From: Candidatus Nanopelagicaceae bacterium
Lineage (GTDB): Bacteria > Actinomycetota > Actinomycetes > Nanopelagicales > Nanopelagicaceae
DNA: 64,000 nucleotides
Direction of reading: 5' to 3'
Assembly: GCA_018883345.1 (NCBI GenBank)
Contig: VEQG01000006.1
Coordinates: 1 to 64,000, forward strand
This document shows, piece after piece, positions 18,631-27,266 of the stretch (position 1 is its first letter; each line of letters opens with the position of its first letter). Both the position numbers and the translations under genes were made by a program. The notes beneath the pieces are model-generated. The model searched no databases, was not told the DNA's origin, and saw nothing but the letters and a program-made list of their open reading frames with translations.

Positions 18631-19656
18631 ATGCGTATTGGTGTGCTTACTGGCGGCGGCGACTGCCCAGGATTAAATGCAGTTATCCGTGCAGTAGTTC
18701 GTAAAGGCGTTAAAGAGTACGGTCACGAGTTTGTTGGTTTCCGTGATGGATGGCGTGGCCCGCTCGAAGGTTTGACGATGGAACTAAACATTCAAACTAC
18801 TCGTGGAATTTTGCCACGCGGTGGAACAATTCTTGGGTCATCACGTACCAATCCATTCAAAATTGAAAATGGCGTTGAGAGAATTAAAGAGAATTTAGAG
18901 AAGATGGGCATCGATGCACTTATTGCAATCGGTGGCGAAGATACTTTGGGTGTTGCAACAAAATTAGATGCGCTTGGAGTAAAAGTAATCGGAGTGCCAA
19001 AGACAATTGATAACGACTTAAACAATACCGATTACACATTCGGTTTTGATACCTCAGTCAATATCGCCGTTGAAGCAATTGATCGCTTACATACAACTGC
19101 GGAGTCACATCACCGAGCATTAATTGTTGAAGTTATGGGTCGCCATGCAGGTTGGATTGCACTTCATTCAGGAATTGCAGGTGGCGCTGCATGTATCTTG
19201 ATTCCAGAAGTTAAGTTCTCGGTAGATAAAGTTTGTGAATGGGTCGAATCACGTTTCAAGCAATCTTATGCACCAATCATCGTGATTGCTGAAGGCGCGA
19301 TTCCACAAGATGGCGATATGGTCACCAAAGATCAGACCCTTGATGCCTTCGGTCACGTAAAACTTTCGGGAATTGGCGATTGGCTAGCAAAACAGATTGA
19401 AGCAAAGACTGGCAAAGAGGCGCGCACCTCGGTACTAGGGCATATTCAGCGTGGTGGCTCACCAACTGCATTTGACCGCGTCCTAGCGACCCGATTTGGG
19501 CTTCAGGCAATCACAGCTGCTTCAGAAGGAGACTGGGGCAAGATGGTTGCGCTACATGGAACAAATATCGTTCGAGTTCCGCTGGCTTCGGCAACTGAGA
19601 AGTTGAAGACCGTTCCAGTTGAACTTTATAAGGAAGCGGAGATCTTCTTCGGTTAG
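18631..19656 (+). CDS. pfp: 6-phosphofructokinase with PPi-type active-site residues
   Basis: Phosphofructokinase of 341 aa that phosphorylates fructose 6-phosphate. N-terminal TGGGDCPGLNAVIRAVV, GGTILGSSRTNP near 68 and the catalytic TIDND near 125 identify the group. Two positions separate phosphoryl donors: IGGEDTLGV has Asp where ATP enzymes carry Gly, and PKTIDND has Lys where ATP enzymes carry Gly. This combination is known from PPi-dependent actinobacterial PFK, so pyrophosphate is the likely donor (inference). A ribosome-binding site (GGAG) precedes the ATG. The 136-base leader holds a GGCT-TTTT-AGCC hairpin but no promoter I can define. Confidence 0.88.
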   Translation: MRIGVLTGGGDCPGLNAVIRAVVRKGVKEYGHEFVGFRDGWRGPLEGLTMELNIQTTRGILPRGGTILGSSRTNPFKIENGVERIKENLEKMGIDALIAIGGEDTLGVATKLDALGVKVIGVPKTIDNDLNNTDYTFGFDTSVNIAVEAIDRLHTTAESHHRALIVEVMGRHAGWIALHSGIAGGAACILIPEVKFSVDKVCEWVESRFKQSYAPIIVIAEGAIPQDGDMVTKDQTLDAFGHVKLSGIGDWLAKQIEAKTGKEARTSVLGHIQRGGSPTAFDRVLATRFGLQAITAASEGDWGKMVALHGTNIVRVPLASATEKLKTVPVELYKEAEIFFG

Positions 19657-19669
19657 TTAGACTTTCCTA

Positions 19670-21013
19670 ATGTCTATTAATCAACTGAACGTGGATAGTC
19701 TCTTTGATTCAAGCCTTGTGGCTGCGCAGCAACCACAGTGGCCAGCCGATGAATTAGCTTCAGCGGTAAAGGAATTAAAGAGCTATCCACCTTTGGTTTT
19801 TGCAGGTGAATGCGACGACTTACGCTCTCATATTGCGCAAGCTGCAGAGGGCAAAGCATTTTGGTTGCAAGGTGGAGATTGTGCTGAGACTTTTGCATCT
19901 GCTACTGCCGATTCAATTCGCGATCGAATTAAAACTATTTTGCAGATGGCTGCAATTTTGCAGTACTACTCATCAATGCCGGTTATTAAAGTTGGTCGCA
20001 TGGCGGGGCAATTTGCTAAGCCACGTTCCTCTGATTCTGAAACTCGCGGTGAGGTAACTCTTCCGGCTTACCGCGGAGATGCAGTTAATGATTTAGCTTT
20101 CACTCCTGAAGCCAGACGTCCAGATCCACAACGTTTAGTTCGCGTGTACAACACATCTGCTGCTACTTTAAATTTAGTCCGCGCATTCACACAAGGTGGC
20201 TTTGCAGATTTACGTAAAGTTCATGATTGGAACAAGGGCTTTGTAAAAGATAACCCTTATGCAGCTCGTTATGAAGCTATGGCAACCGAAATTGGTCGCG
20301 CTTTAGATTTCATGAAATCGGCTGGCGTAGATCCGGATGCCTTCAAAACAGTTGAGTTTTTCTCAAGCCATGAAGCTTTAATTCTTGAGTATGAAAAAGC
20401 GTTAACTCGCATTGACTCTCGCACTGGAAATCCATACGACGTTTCTGGACATTTCATTTGGATCGGCGAACGCACTCGCCAACTCGATGGAGCACATGTT
20501 GAATTTGCATCGAAGGTCCGAAATCCAATTGGCGTAAAGCTTGGGCCAAAATCAACTGTCGATGATGCGCTTCGCTTGATTGATAAATTAGATCCAAATC
20601 GCGAGCCTGGCCGTTTAACTTTTATTACTCGAATGGGCGCCGGCAAGATTCGCGAAGCCTTACCTAGACTAATTGACGGCGTTACAAAATCTGGCGCAAA
20701 GGTGCTTTGGGTATGCGATCCAATGCATGGCAATACTTTTGAGTCATCTACCGGATATAAAACACGCCAATTTGAAGATGTCATGGATGAAGTCAAAGGC
20801 TTCTTTGAAGTCCACAAAGCACTAGGAACACATCCAGGCGGAGTACACATCGAACTCACGGGTGATGATGTAACTGAATGCTTAGGTGGCGGCGCAAAAA
20901 TCTCGGCTGAAGATTTAGCATCTCGCTATGAAACAGCTTGTGATCCACGCCTAAACCATACGCAATCATTGGAATTGGCATTCTTGGTTGCAGAGATGTT
21001 GCGTGACCGCTAA
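19670..21013 (+). CDS. aroG: 3-deoxy-7-phosphoheptulonate synthase, class II
   Basis: First enzyme of the shikimate pathway: joins phosphoenolpyruvate and erythrose 4-phosphate. The 447-aa class II (plant/mycobacterial type) protein shows GECDDLRSHI near residue 46, FWLQGGDCAETFA near 62, KVGRMAGQFAKPRS near 107, RGDAVND near 134 and WVCDPMHGNT near 348. Full length. It follows the PFK gene by 13 bases, linking glycolytic PEP with aromatic amino-acid synthesis; aroG also lies near pknL and idsA in mycobacteria. Confidence 0.95.
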   Translation: MSINQLNVDSLFDSSLVAAQQPQWPADELASAVKELKSYPPLVFAGECDDLRSHIAQAAEGKAFWLQGGDCAETFASATADSIRDRIKTILQMAAILQYYSSMPVIKVGRMAGQFAKPRSSDSETRGEVTLPAYRGDAVNDLAFTPEARRPDPQRLVRVYNTSAATLNLVRAFTQGGFADLRKVHDWNKGFVKDNPYAARYEAMATEIGRALDFMKSAGVDPDAFKTVEFFSSHEALILEYEKALTRIDSRTGNPYDVSGHFIWIGERTRQLDGAHVEFASKVRNPIGVKLGPKSTVDDALRLIDKLDPNREPGRLTFITRMGAGKIREALPRLIDGVTKSGAKVLWVCDPMHGNTFESSTGYKTRQFEDVMDEVKGFFEVHKALGTHPGGVHIELTGDDVTECLGGGAKISAEDLASRYETACDPRLNHTQSLELAFLVAEMLRDR

Positions 21014-21016
21014 TTT

Positions 21017-21511
21017 TTGCAAGTGCCGTTACTGACTTCCACCTTCGAATCTCCAATTGGCGGGATTAATTTAATTGCGGATGGATCGATTCTTCTTGCA
21101 GCTAACTTGAGCACCTTGAAAGCGGCTAAAGATTCTTTGCATTCAGATTATGATGATTTTAAATTTGAATCCGTTAAAAAGATTCCAGTGATTACTGATT
21201 TACTTAAAGATTACTTCGATGGCGACATCTCAGCCATTAATGGAATTAAAGTTTCACAGCCAGGTGCAGCTTTTTCCCAAGCAGCCTGGAAAGCGATGCG
21301 AAAAGTCAGAGGCGTGATTTCTTACTCCGAGTTAGCGGATCGAGCAGGTTCTCCAGCTGCAGTACGTGCCGCCGGAAGCGCATGTGCCAAGAATGCAATT
21401 GTTTTGGTGGTCCCTTGCCACAGAATTGTTAAGACCGGCGGCAACTTAGGAAATTATGCTTATGGTTTAAATAAGAAAGAGTGGCTACTTCGTCACGAGG
21501 GTGCGTTTTAA
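21017..21511 (+). CDS. ogt: methylated-DNA--protein-cysteine methyltransferase
   Basis: Suicide repair protein that takes O6-alkyl groups from guanine onto a cysteine. The 164-aa protein has the active-site motif VVPCHRIV near residue 133, the arginine-finger helix AAGSACAKN near 119 and a short N-terminal domain. The start is TTG at 21017 or GTG at 21023, both just after the aroG stop. The last 27 bases overlap the convergent threonine aldolase gene. Confidence 0.92.
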   Translation: MQVPLLTSTFESPIGGINLIADGSILLAANLSTLKAAKDSLHSDYDDFKFESVKKIPVITDLLKDYFDGDISAINGIKVSQPGAAFSQAAWKAMRKVRGVISYSELADRAGSPAAVRAAGSACAKNAIVLVVPCHRIVKTGGNLGNYAYGLNKKEWLLRHEGAF

Positions 21512-22495
21512 TACTTCACAAGTTTGTTCGATGTCCGAATCGGTCAAATCTTTATGAGTTACTAATCTAACGAAATTCTTTCCAAGCGCCCCGGCAAGAA
21601 TCCCATTCTCTTTCAAAATTCCAGCAAATTGCACTGCATCAAACGGATATTCTGAAACATCCAAAGCCACAATATTGGTATCTGGTTTAGAAAGTCCACA
21701 TGCACTTGCTATAACTGCGGCACGATTGTGGTCTTCTTTTAATCTTTCAATATTATGATCAAGAGCGTAATTAATTGCACCAGCCAAAAGACCGATTTGG
21801 CGCATTCCGGCGCCGTATCTCTTTCGCCAAATACGCGCTTCGGCAATTTTCTCTTTTGTAGAGAGCATCATCGAACCAATTGGTGCGCCTAGCCCTTTGG
21901 AGAAGCAGACGCTCATAGTTTCAAAATATTTTCCGTATTCAGAGAACTTTATTCCTGAAGCTACATGTGCATTCCAGATTCTGGCGCCATCTAAATGCAG
22001 AGGCAATTTCATCTCTTGCGCACCCTTATAAAGTTTCTGAATTTCATCTAGAGATTGAACTGTTCCGCCACCAAAATTGTGTGTGTCTTCAACCGCAATT
22101 GCTTTAGTTGATACTAAGTAAGGTCCAGCATCTGGATGCGCTAATGCAAGTGCGGTATCCGCATTTAATCTGCCATTAATTGAAGGAAAAGTTCGAGTAG
22201 TAATTCCACTAAAGGCTGCCGCGGCGCCTAATTCCGCGCGTGCAATATGCGCGGTTTGGTCGAGAATTAACTCTTCACCTGGCTTCACAAGTAAACGGAT
22301 GCTTAATTGGTTGGAGAGCGAACCGGTTGGCGTGAATAAGCCAGCCTCTTTGCCAAACATCGAAGCTACACGCGCTTCTAGCGCATTGATTGAAGGGTCA
22401 TCGCCATAAACATCATCACCGACAGGTGAAGCAACCATTGCTTCAAGCATCTCTTTAGTTGGCTTGGTAACGGTATCCGAACGTAAATCAATCAA
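21485..22495 (-). CDS. ltaE: low-specificity L-threonine aldolase
   Basis: PLP enzyme splitting threonine or allo-threonine into glycine and acetaldehyde. The 336-aa protein starts MIDLRSDTVTKPT, the family hallmark, and holds the PLP-binding lysine in VCFSKGLGAPIGSMM near residue 200 and LHLDGARIWNAHVASG near 165. The TTG start overlaps the stop of the upstream EamA gene (TTGA), so the two are coupled. It is the last gene of the long minus-strand series that begins at ybaK. Confidence 0.92.
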   Translation of the reverse strand: MIDLRSDTVTKPTKEMLEAMVASPVGDDVYGDDPSINALEARVASMFGKEAGLFTPTGSLSNQLSIRLLVKPGEELILDQTAHIARAELGAAAAFSGITTRTFPSINGRLNADTALALAHPDAGPYLVSTKAIAVEDTHNFGGGTVQSLDEIQKLYKGAQEMKLPLHLDGARIWNAHVASGIKFSEYGKYFETMSVCFSKGLGAPIGSMMLSTKEKIAEARIWRKRYGAGMRQIGLLAGAINYALDHNIERLKEDHNRAAVIASACGLSKPDTNIVALDVSEYPFDAVQFAGILKENGILAGALGKNFVRLVTHKDLTDSDIEQTCEVLKRTLVTK

Positions 22496-23343
22496 CTTTT
22501 GGCACCTTCATGAAAAACAATTGTATACATGGAGATTACAACTAAAAGTCCACCAATTAAAGTGCGAGTAGAAAGTATTTCGCCACCTAAAGTGATAGCA
22601 AATAGGGCGGAGAAAACCACCTCCATCGTCATAATGACTGCTGCTTTTGTCGATTCTAGAATTGCCTGTGACCAAGTTTGAATAATGAATGCAGTAACTG
22701 TGCAAACAATTGCCGTGAATATGATTACGCCCCAAACACCGCTATCTGGGGGAGTTTGGAATCCTTCGATAAGCGCAGCAATTCCGGTAACAATCGCCAC
22801 AACCAGAATCTGCATGAAAGTCATGGCCCACACATCACGACCCTGACTCCATTTGCTAAGGGCAATGATTTGGCCGGTGTAACAAAGCGCGCTGATCAAA
22901 ACTAATAATTCACCAATTCCAACGGAAAACCCCTTTAGAGAGAGCAAGCCGAGTCCAGTGGTGGCTATACCGATTGAAACCCAGACAGTTCTGCCAAGTT
23001 TCCTGCCACCAAAAAATTGCTCGAATAGAGGAGTGGCAACTACGTAAAGGCCAGTGATAAATCCAGTAACAGCCGCACCGGTCATGTCTAAGCCATATGT
23101 TTGAAAAATAAATCCTGCTGCGAGAAATAAGCCAGTTATTCCGCCACGTTTAACAATATCTTTATTTATATTCTTAATTATTTGAGGACGAATAATAATT
23201 AGCGCAATTGCAGCAAGTGCAAATCGGTAAAAAAGGAAGCTATTTACAGATTGCCGGCCAAGTGCATCTTTCATGGTCACGAATGCCAAGCCCCACGACA
23301 TCGCCACTCCAAGAAGCAGCCATGAAGCTAATTTATGTTTCAT
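22492..23343 (-). CDS. EamA/DMT-family transporter
   Basis: Membrane protein of 283 aa with about ten hydrophobic segments in two EamA repeats (LLGVAMSWGLAFVTMKDALG at the N-terminus, LALGGEIL-like GGEILSTRTLIGG near the end). The start ATG overlaps the nfo stop and its stop overlaps ltaE. An exporter of amino acids or metabolites is likely; the coupling to threonine aldolase may hint at an amino-acid substrate, but this is weak. Confidence 0.83.
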   Translation of the reverse strand: MKHKLASWLLLGVAMSWGLAFVTMKDALGRQSVNSFLFYRFALAAIALIIIRPQIIKNINKDIVKRGGITGLFLAAGFIFQTYGLDMTGAAVTGFITGLYVVATPLFEQFFGGRKLGRTVWVSIGIATTGLGLLSLKGFSVGIGELLVLISALCYTGQIIALSKWSQGRDVWAMTFMQILVVAIVTGIAALIEGFQTPPDSGVWGVIIFTAIVCTVTAFIIQTWSQAILESTKAAVIMTMEVVFSALFAITLGGEILSTRTLIGGLLVVISMYTIVFHEGAKS

Positions 23344-24206
23344 CCGCGTAACTTCTTTAACAGAGCAACCTCTTTGCCATGTTCGGGTTCCTCCCCAGGC
23401 GTTTCGAGGATCAACGGTGCATTGGCAATTGCAGGGTGTTGGAGCATCTCTTTAAATGCATCTAATCCGATATATCCATCGCCAAGATTTTGATGGCGAT
23501 CCTTCAAAGCGCCGCAGACATCCATAGAGTCATTTGCGTGCACCAGTTGGAATCGCTCAGCTCCAGCAATTTGCACTAGCAAGTCAAGCGTTTCAGTCAT
23601 GCCACCCTTTTTGGCGATGTCATGACCTGCAGCAAAGACATGGCAAGTATCCAAACAAATTCCTACTTTAGGGTGATACTCAAGCGCCTTTAAATAGTTT
23701 TCTAAATCATCTAATTTTTTTACCAAAGATTGACCTTGGCCAGCAGTTGGTTCGAGCAATAGCGAAGGACCATCTTCGGGCAGAGCGTTTAGTATCGGCA
23801 TCATTCCTTCATGAATTTGTTTCCAGGCATTCGCAACATGGCCTTCATCGACCGCTGAACCTGTATGTATGACTACTCCTAACGCACCAATTTCTTTACC
23901 GCGCTTTAGTGAATAGGCAGTTGAAGCTAGAGAATTCTTATACGTTCCTTCAGTTGGTGAACCTAAATTAATTAGAAAAGGTGCGTGCACATAAGTGGTG
24001 ACATCCATGGCTGCTGCTTTAATTTTAAAATCTTCATCTGCTGCAGGATTTGGTTCGGGCATTGCCCAACCACGTGGATTAGATGCAAAAACTTGAATCA
24101 CTTCAGCTTTAATTGTCTCTGCATAACCAAGAGAACGCTTAGCCATTCCACCAGAAGTAGGAGTATGAGCTCCGATGCGGGGAAGAGATTTGGTTGGCTT
24201 AGGCAT
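23340..24206 (-). CDS. nfo: endonuclease IV (AP endonuclease)
   Basis: Zn-dependent TIM-barrel enzyme that nicks DNA at abasic sites in base-excision repair. The 288-aa protein has RIGAHTPTSGG near residue 11, YVHAPFLINLGSP near 72 (metal His), VVIHTGSAVDEG near 111, LLLEPTAGQG near 149 (metal Glu), GICLDTCHVFAAGHDI near 182 and HANDSMDVCG near 223. All usual metal ligands appear to be present. It lies 4 bases after the kinase gene and its stop overlaps the EamA start (ATGA). Confidence 0.93.
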   Translation of the reverse strand: MPKPTKSLPRIGAHTPTSGGMAKRSLGYAETIKAEVIQVFASNPRGWAMPEPNPAADEDFKIKAAAMDVTTYVHAPFLINLGSPTEGTYKNSLASTAYSLKRGKEIGALGVVIHTGSAVDEGHVANAWKQIHEGMMPILNALPEDGPSLLLEPTAGQGQSLVKKLDDLENYLKALEYHPKVGICLDTCHVFAAGHDIAKKGGMTETLDLLVQIAGAERFQLVHANDSMDVCGALKDRHQNLGDGYIGLDAFKEMLQHPAIANAPLILETPGEEPEHGKEVALLKKLRG

Positions 24207-24210
24207 TTGC

Positions 24211-26109
24211 CTACCCTACAGTGATAGTTACCTTACTTCCACGAAGGACTTTACTTCCCACCTTAGGTGAAATTGCAGTTACCTGCTTGATGGCCTTGGT
24301 GCCCATTCGCTTAATTGTCACCTGTAAATCAAGCGCCGTTAAAACTGACTTTGCTTTGGTTTCAGATAGTGAGTACACATTTGGGATAAAGACATAAGCG
24401 GATCCTTTAGAGATGATTAGAGAGAGCGCAGAACCCTTTGGATAGCTTTTAACTTCGGATGGGTTTTGAGAGATTACCGCACCGGCAGGGACGGTTTCGC
24501 TGAATTCATATTTTGGAGTAACTTTAAAACCTGCGGTTGTTAGAGTATTTAAAGCTTCTTCACCTGATTTATTAACGAAATTTACTAAAGGTATTTGTTC
24601 GATACCCTTACTTACAACCAATTTAATTCCGGCGCCACGTTTGACTTTTGTACCCATAACTGGGTCTGAGCTAATTACATAGCCTTTAGGAATTTTCTCA
24701 TTGAAAATCTGCTGCACAACTGGTTCGGCAATCGGAATAGAAGAGAGCACTTTGATAGCTGCTTCAACTGTTAATTGGGCAACCATAGGAATTGAATATC
24801 TTTCAGGTCCTTTTGAGAGGGTAATCGAAACTACCGCGCCCTCTTTAACTTTATCTCCACCTGCGGGACTAGTGGAGATGATGATGCCCTTTTGAAGATC
24901 TTCACTAAATTCCTCTTTTGAAATTTCGCTAGTTAATCCAATCGGATTTAGTAAATTTTCGGCATCAGTCATGGTTCCGCCAACAAGTGATGGCACTGTG
25001 ACTCGCGCACCTGGGCCAATCAAGCTCCACCAACCACCAATACCAACTGCAACTGCAAGGATTAGGGCAACTTTCCTAAACTTACGTTTAGGTTTCTCAA
25101 TTTTCTCTTTCTTTACCGGTTTAGAAATTTCACGAGTTATTTCTCGGGTAACTTCTTCTTCCACGATTTCCTTGCGCCTAGCTGGTTTAGCAGGTTTAGC
25201 TGGTTTAGGTAGCTCTTGGCGAACCGGCAAATCTAGTTCGAGGCTCATTTGTTTCTTGGCGGGATCGGCTTTAATTTGAATATTACGCAGTAGTGCGGCA
25301 AAAGTTGCACCATCTTTCGGGCGATCATCAGGATTTCTGCTGGTCGCCGCATAAATCAATTCATCTAAGTCTTTTGGAATTTTTATGCCTTTAGAACTCA
25401 CTTTAGGGATATCTTCATTGACATGCAGGTAGGCGATTTGAAGCGGAGAGTCACTGACATGGGGACGCTTGCCAGTCAGCATTTCGAATGCCATGACGCC
25501 AATCGAATAGATATCACTTCGAGCATCAGAGATGCCACGTTGTACTTGTTCAGGTGAAAGGTAGGAAACGCTTCCAAGAATTACGCTGGCTTCAGCAGTC
25601 ATAGTTTGACCAAGATTTGTTCCGCGCGCTAAACCAAAATCGGCAATTTTAATTCTGCCATCATGCGAAATCAGAATGTTTTCAGGCTTTATATCGCGGT
25701 GAACGATTCCAATTTGATGTGCCGCTGCAAGCGCAGAAATTACAGGGGATAAGTAGTTGATAGTTTCGTTTACTGAGAAGGTCTCTTTACTTGCAATCAA
25801 TTCACGAAGCGTCTGTCCTTCAACTAATTCCATCACCAAGAAGACTGCTGGAATGCCTGATTGATTCCAACCTTGATCCATCACATTTACGATATTTGGG
25901 TGCGATAAAGATGCCGCAGCTTTTGCTTCTCGGATAAAGCGGGTAATGAATTCTTCATCTTGAGCTAGGTGGGGATGCATTATTTTTACTGCAACTTTTC
26001 TATCTAATCGAGTATCTAGACCTTCGTAGATAGTTCCCATTCCGCCATTAGCAAGAATTCGGAGTAGCTCGTAGCGGTTATCTATTAATTGGCCGCTCAA
26101 ATCACTCAC
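24211..26109 (-). CDS. pknL: Ser/Thr protein kinase with four PASTA domains (PknL-like)
   Basis: Membrane receptor kinase of 632 aa. The kinase domain (about 11-270) has LANGGMGTIYEG, VAVKIMHP (ATP Lys), IVHRDIKPENIL, IADFGLARG and a Ser-Pro-Glu (SPEQV) activation segment. A Lys/Pro/Glu-rich linker follows, then one membrane segment near 345-362. Four extracellular PASTA repeats end the protein, each with a VPxL/IPMV-like start and a V-x-L/I-x-x-SKG end, as in sensors of peptidoglycan or lipid II. GTG start. The proximity to a prenyl synthase gene and to aroG recalls mycobacterial pknL; pknB is the alternative name. Confidence 0.9.
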   Translation of the reverse strand: MSDLSGQLIDNRYELLRILANGGMGTIYEGLDTRLDRKVAVKIMHPHLAQDEEFITRFIREAKAAASLSHPNIVNVMDQGWNQSGIPAVFLVMELVEGQTLRELIASKETFSVNETINYLSPVISALAAAHQIGIVHRDIKPENILISHDGRIKIADFGLARGTNLGQTMTAEASVILGSVSYLSPEQVQRGISDARSDIYSIGVMAFEMLTGKRPHVSDSPLQIAYLHVNEDIPKVSSKGIKIPKDLDELIYAATSRNPDDRPKDGATFAALLRNIQIKADPAKKQMSLELDLPVRQELPKPAKPAKPARRKEIVEEEVTREITREISKPVKKEKIEKPKRKFRKVALILAVAVGIGGWWSLIGPGARVTVPSLVGGTMTDAENLLNPIGLTSEISKEEFSEDLQKGIIISTSPAGGDKVKEGAVVSITLSKGPERYSIPMVAQLTVEAAIKVLSSIPIAEPVVQQIFNEKIPKGYVISSDPVMGTKVKRGAGIKLVVSKGIEQIPLVNFVNKSGEEALNTLTTAGFKVTPKYEFSETVPAGAVISQNPSEVKSYPKGSALSLIISKGSAYVFIPNVYSLSETKAKSVLTALDLQVTIKRMGTKAIKQVTAISPKVGSKVLRGSKVTITVG

Positions 26110-26118
26110 GGGTGGATT

Positions 26119-26613
26119 TTAGGTGGTGGTTATTATGAAATCGGCGAATTCGCGGGTGCGTTCATCGATAAAGTGTTTAGCTTCACGAATTTGCCACTCT
26201 CTAATTCTATTTTCGTAGTCGAGACCATCTCTATCGAGCACCCGGTTGAAGGCAATTTCGGGCTCGGCCTCAACCCAATACAAAGTACTGGCGTATTTGC
26301 GAGCAAGACTTTGACCCGCGCCAACCCCTTCGATAATTAAAGCCTCAGCAGGCTGAATCTCTCTATACCCTTCGAAGCGATATTTGTGCCAATCAAACGT
26401 TTGCACTTGGCAAGCTTTACCTTCCGAAAAATTATTCAAGATAGTGAGTAATGTGTTTGATAAGCCCTGTTCAAGTGCTTCATCCCAACCATTGTAGTGA
26501 TCATCCAAATGAATAACTTCGCACTGCAACTCATCTTGCAATTTCAAAGAGAGCGTAGTTTTGCCAGATCCTGCCGGTCCATCTATGAGTATGATTTTTG
26601 GATTTTTAGCCAT
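26119..26613 (-). CDS. P-loop kinase (uridine-kinase-like), partner of PnuT
   Basis: Small nucleoside-kinase-type P-loop protein of 164 aa. Walker A is GPAGSGKTT near residue 12, followed by VIHLDDHYNGWDEAL near 34 (DD motif, likely Mg/substrate), LIIEGVGAGQS near 90 and an Arg-rich lid (RDGLDYENRIREWQ) near 129. Related actinobacterial proteins are labelled uridine kinase without proof. It begins inside the last 31 bases of pnuT, so it is translationally coupled and falls under the TPP riboswitch. That context suggests it phosphorylates thiamine or a thiamine precursor after uptake (inference). Nicotinamide-riboside or uridine kinase are the alternatives. Confidence 0.75.
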   Translation of the reverse strand: MAKNPKIILIDGPAGSGKTTLSLKLQDELQCEVIHLDDHYNGWDEALEQGLSNTLLTILNNFSEGKACQVQTFDWHKYRFEGYREIQPAEALIIEGVGAGQSLARKYASTLYWVEAEPEIAFNRVLDRDGLDYENRIREWQIREAKHFIDERTREFADFIITTT

Positions 26614-27161
26614 CTAACCCATCCAACTATTGCAATTATGGTGAATGCAAAATAAAGCACCGCTGTAAACCAGTATTTAAGTAATCCATATTGAATTGTC
26701 GCTAAAGTATCTACAGCAAACCAGACTGGCCAAGATTCATATTTTTCATAAACCATTAAGACTTGGGCAAGGAAAGAACCAAGAAAAATAAGGGCATCGG
26801 TTCGGTAAGCCGCTGCGCCAATGCTTTGCAACCATGGCGTAAAAATCAACCAAGCAACTATTAGTCCTGCGATGCATAGTGCGCGATCACGTTGCGTTAA
26901 TTTTCCAGGTTTCGCACCCTTTGGACCCCAGCCAAACCAACCCCAGATTCCTGCCAATATAAAAACAATTTGAAGAAGCGCCGAAGCAATTAATTCCACG
27001 CTCCAAAAGAAAAATCCATACAGCGCGCTAGAGATAATCCACCATGGCCAAGTAATTCTCTTAGTGGTGGTTCCGTACCAAACTCCAATAAAGCTTGTAA
27101 GTGCTGCAAAGAATTCAAGGAAAGATACTTGATAACCCCATGCTGTGAAAAAGGTAGACAT
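26583..27161 (-). CDS. pnuT: PnuC-family vitamin transporter, probably thiamine (PnuT)
   Basis: Membrane carrier of 192 aa with about seven hydrophobic segments and the family pattern of Trp-rich helices (TWPWWIISSALYGFFFW near residue 38, GIWGWFGWG near 72, YGLLKYWFTAVLYFAF near the end). PnuC relatives carry nicotinamide riboside, riboflavin (PnuX) or thiamine (PnuT). The TPP riboswitch directly upstream points to thiamine. The ATG at 27161 is chosen over an in-frame start 21 bases upstream because GAGGAATTT-ATG provides the ribosome-binding site and the longer form would start inside the aptamer. The downstream kinase overlaps by 31 bases. Confidence 0.85.
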   Translation of the reverse strand: MSTFFTAWGYQVSFLEFFAALTSFIGVWYGTTTKRITWPWWIISSALYGFFFWSVELIASALLQIVFILAGIWGWFGWGPKGAKPGKLTQRDRALCIAGLIVAWLIFTPWLQSIGAAAYRTDALIFLGSFLAQVLMVYEKYESWPVWFAVDTLATIQYGLLKYWFTAVLYFAFTIIAIVGWVRWLKIQKSYS

Positions 27162-27166
27162 AAATT

Positions 27167-27262
27167 CCTCCCTGGCTCGCATTATCGAACCGGTTAGGCG
27201 GTCGACCCTTGGTTATTTACCTTTGGGTCCTCTCAGCCAACTTTTGGCTCCCGCGTTGAACT
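27167..27262 (-). ncRNA. TPP riboswitch (THI element)
   Basis: Read on the minus strand, the conserved parts come in order: GGGAGCC, a P2 stem AGCC/GGCT closing an AAAAGTT loop, the invariant GGCTGAGA, a P3 stem GACCC/GGGTC with an inner GGT/ACC arm, then CCT...TTCGATAATGCGAG...AGGGA (P4 CCT/AGG, P5 TCG/CGA). The pnuT ribosome-binding site GGAGG touches the 3' strand of P4, and AGTTC at the 5' end can pair with GAATT after it (P1), so ligand binding would hide the site. Control of translation is the likely mode; no separate terminator is seen. Confidence 0.93.
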
Positions 27263-27266
27263 AACT

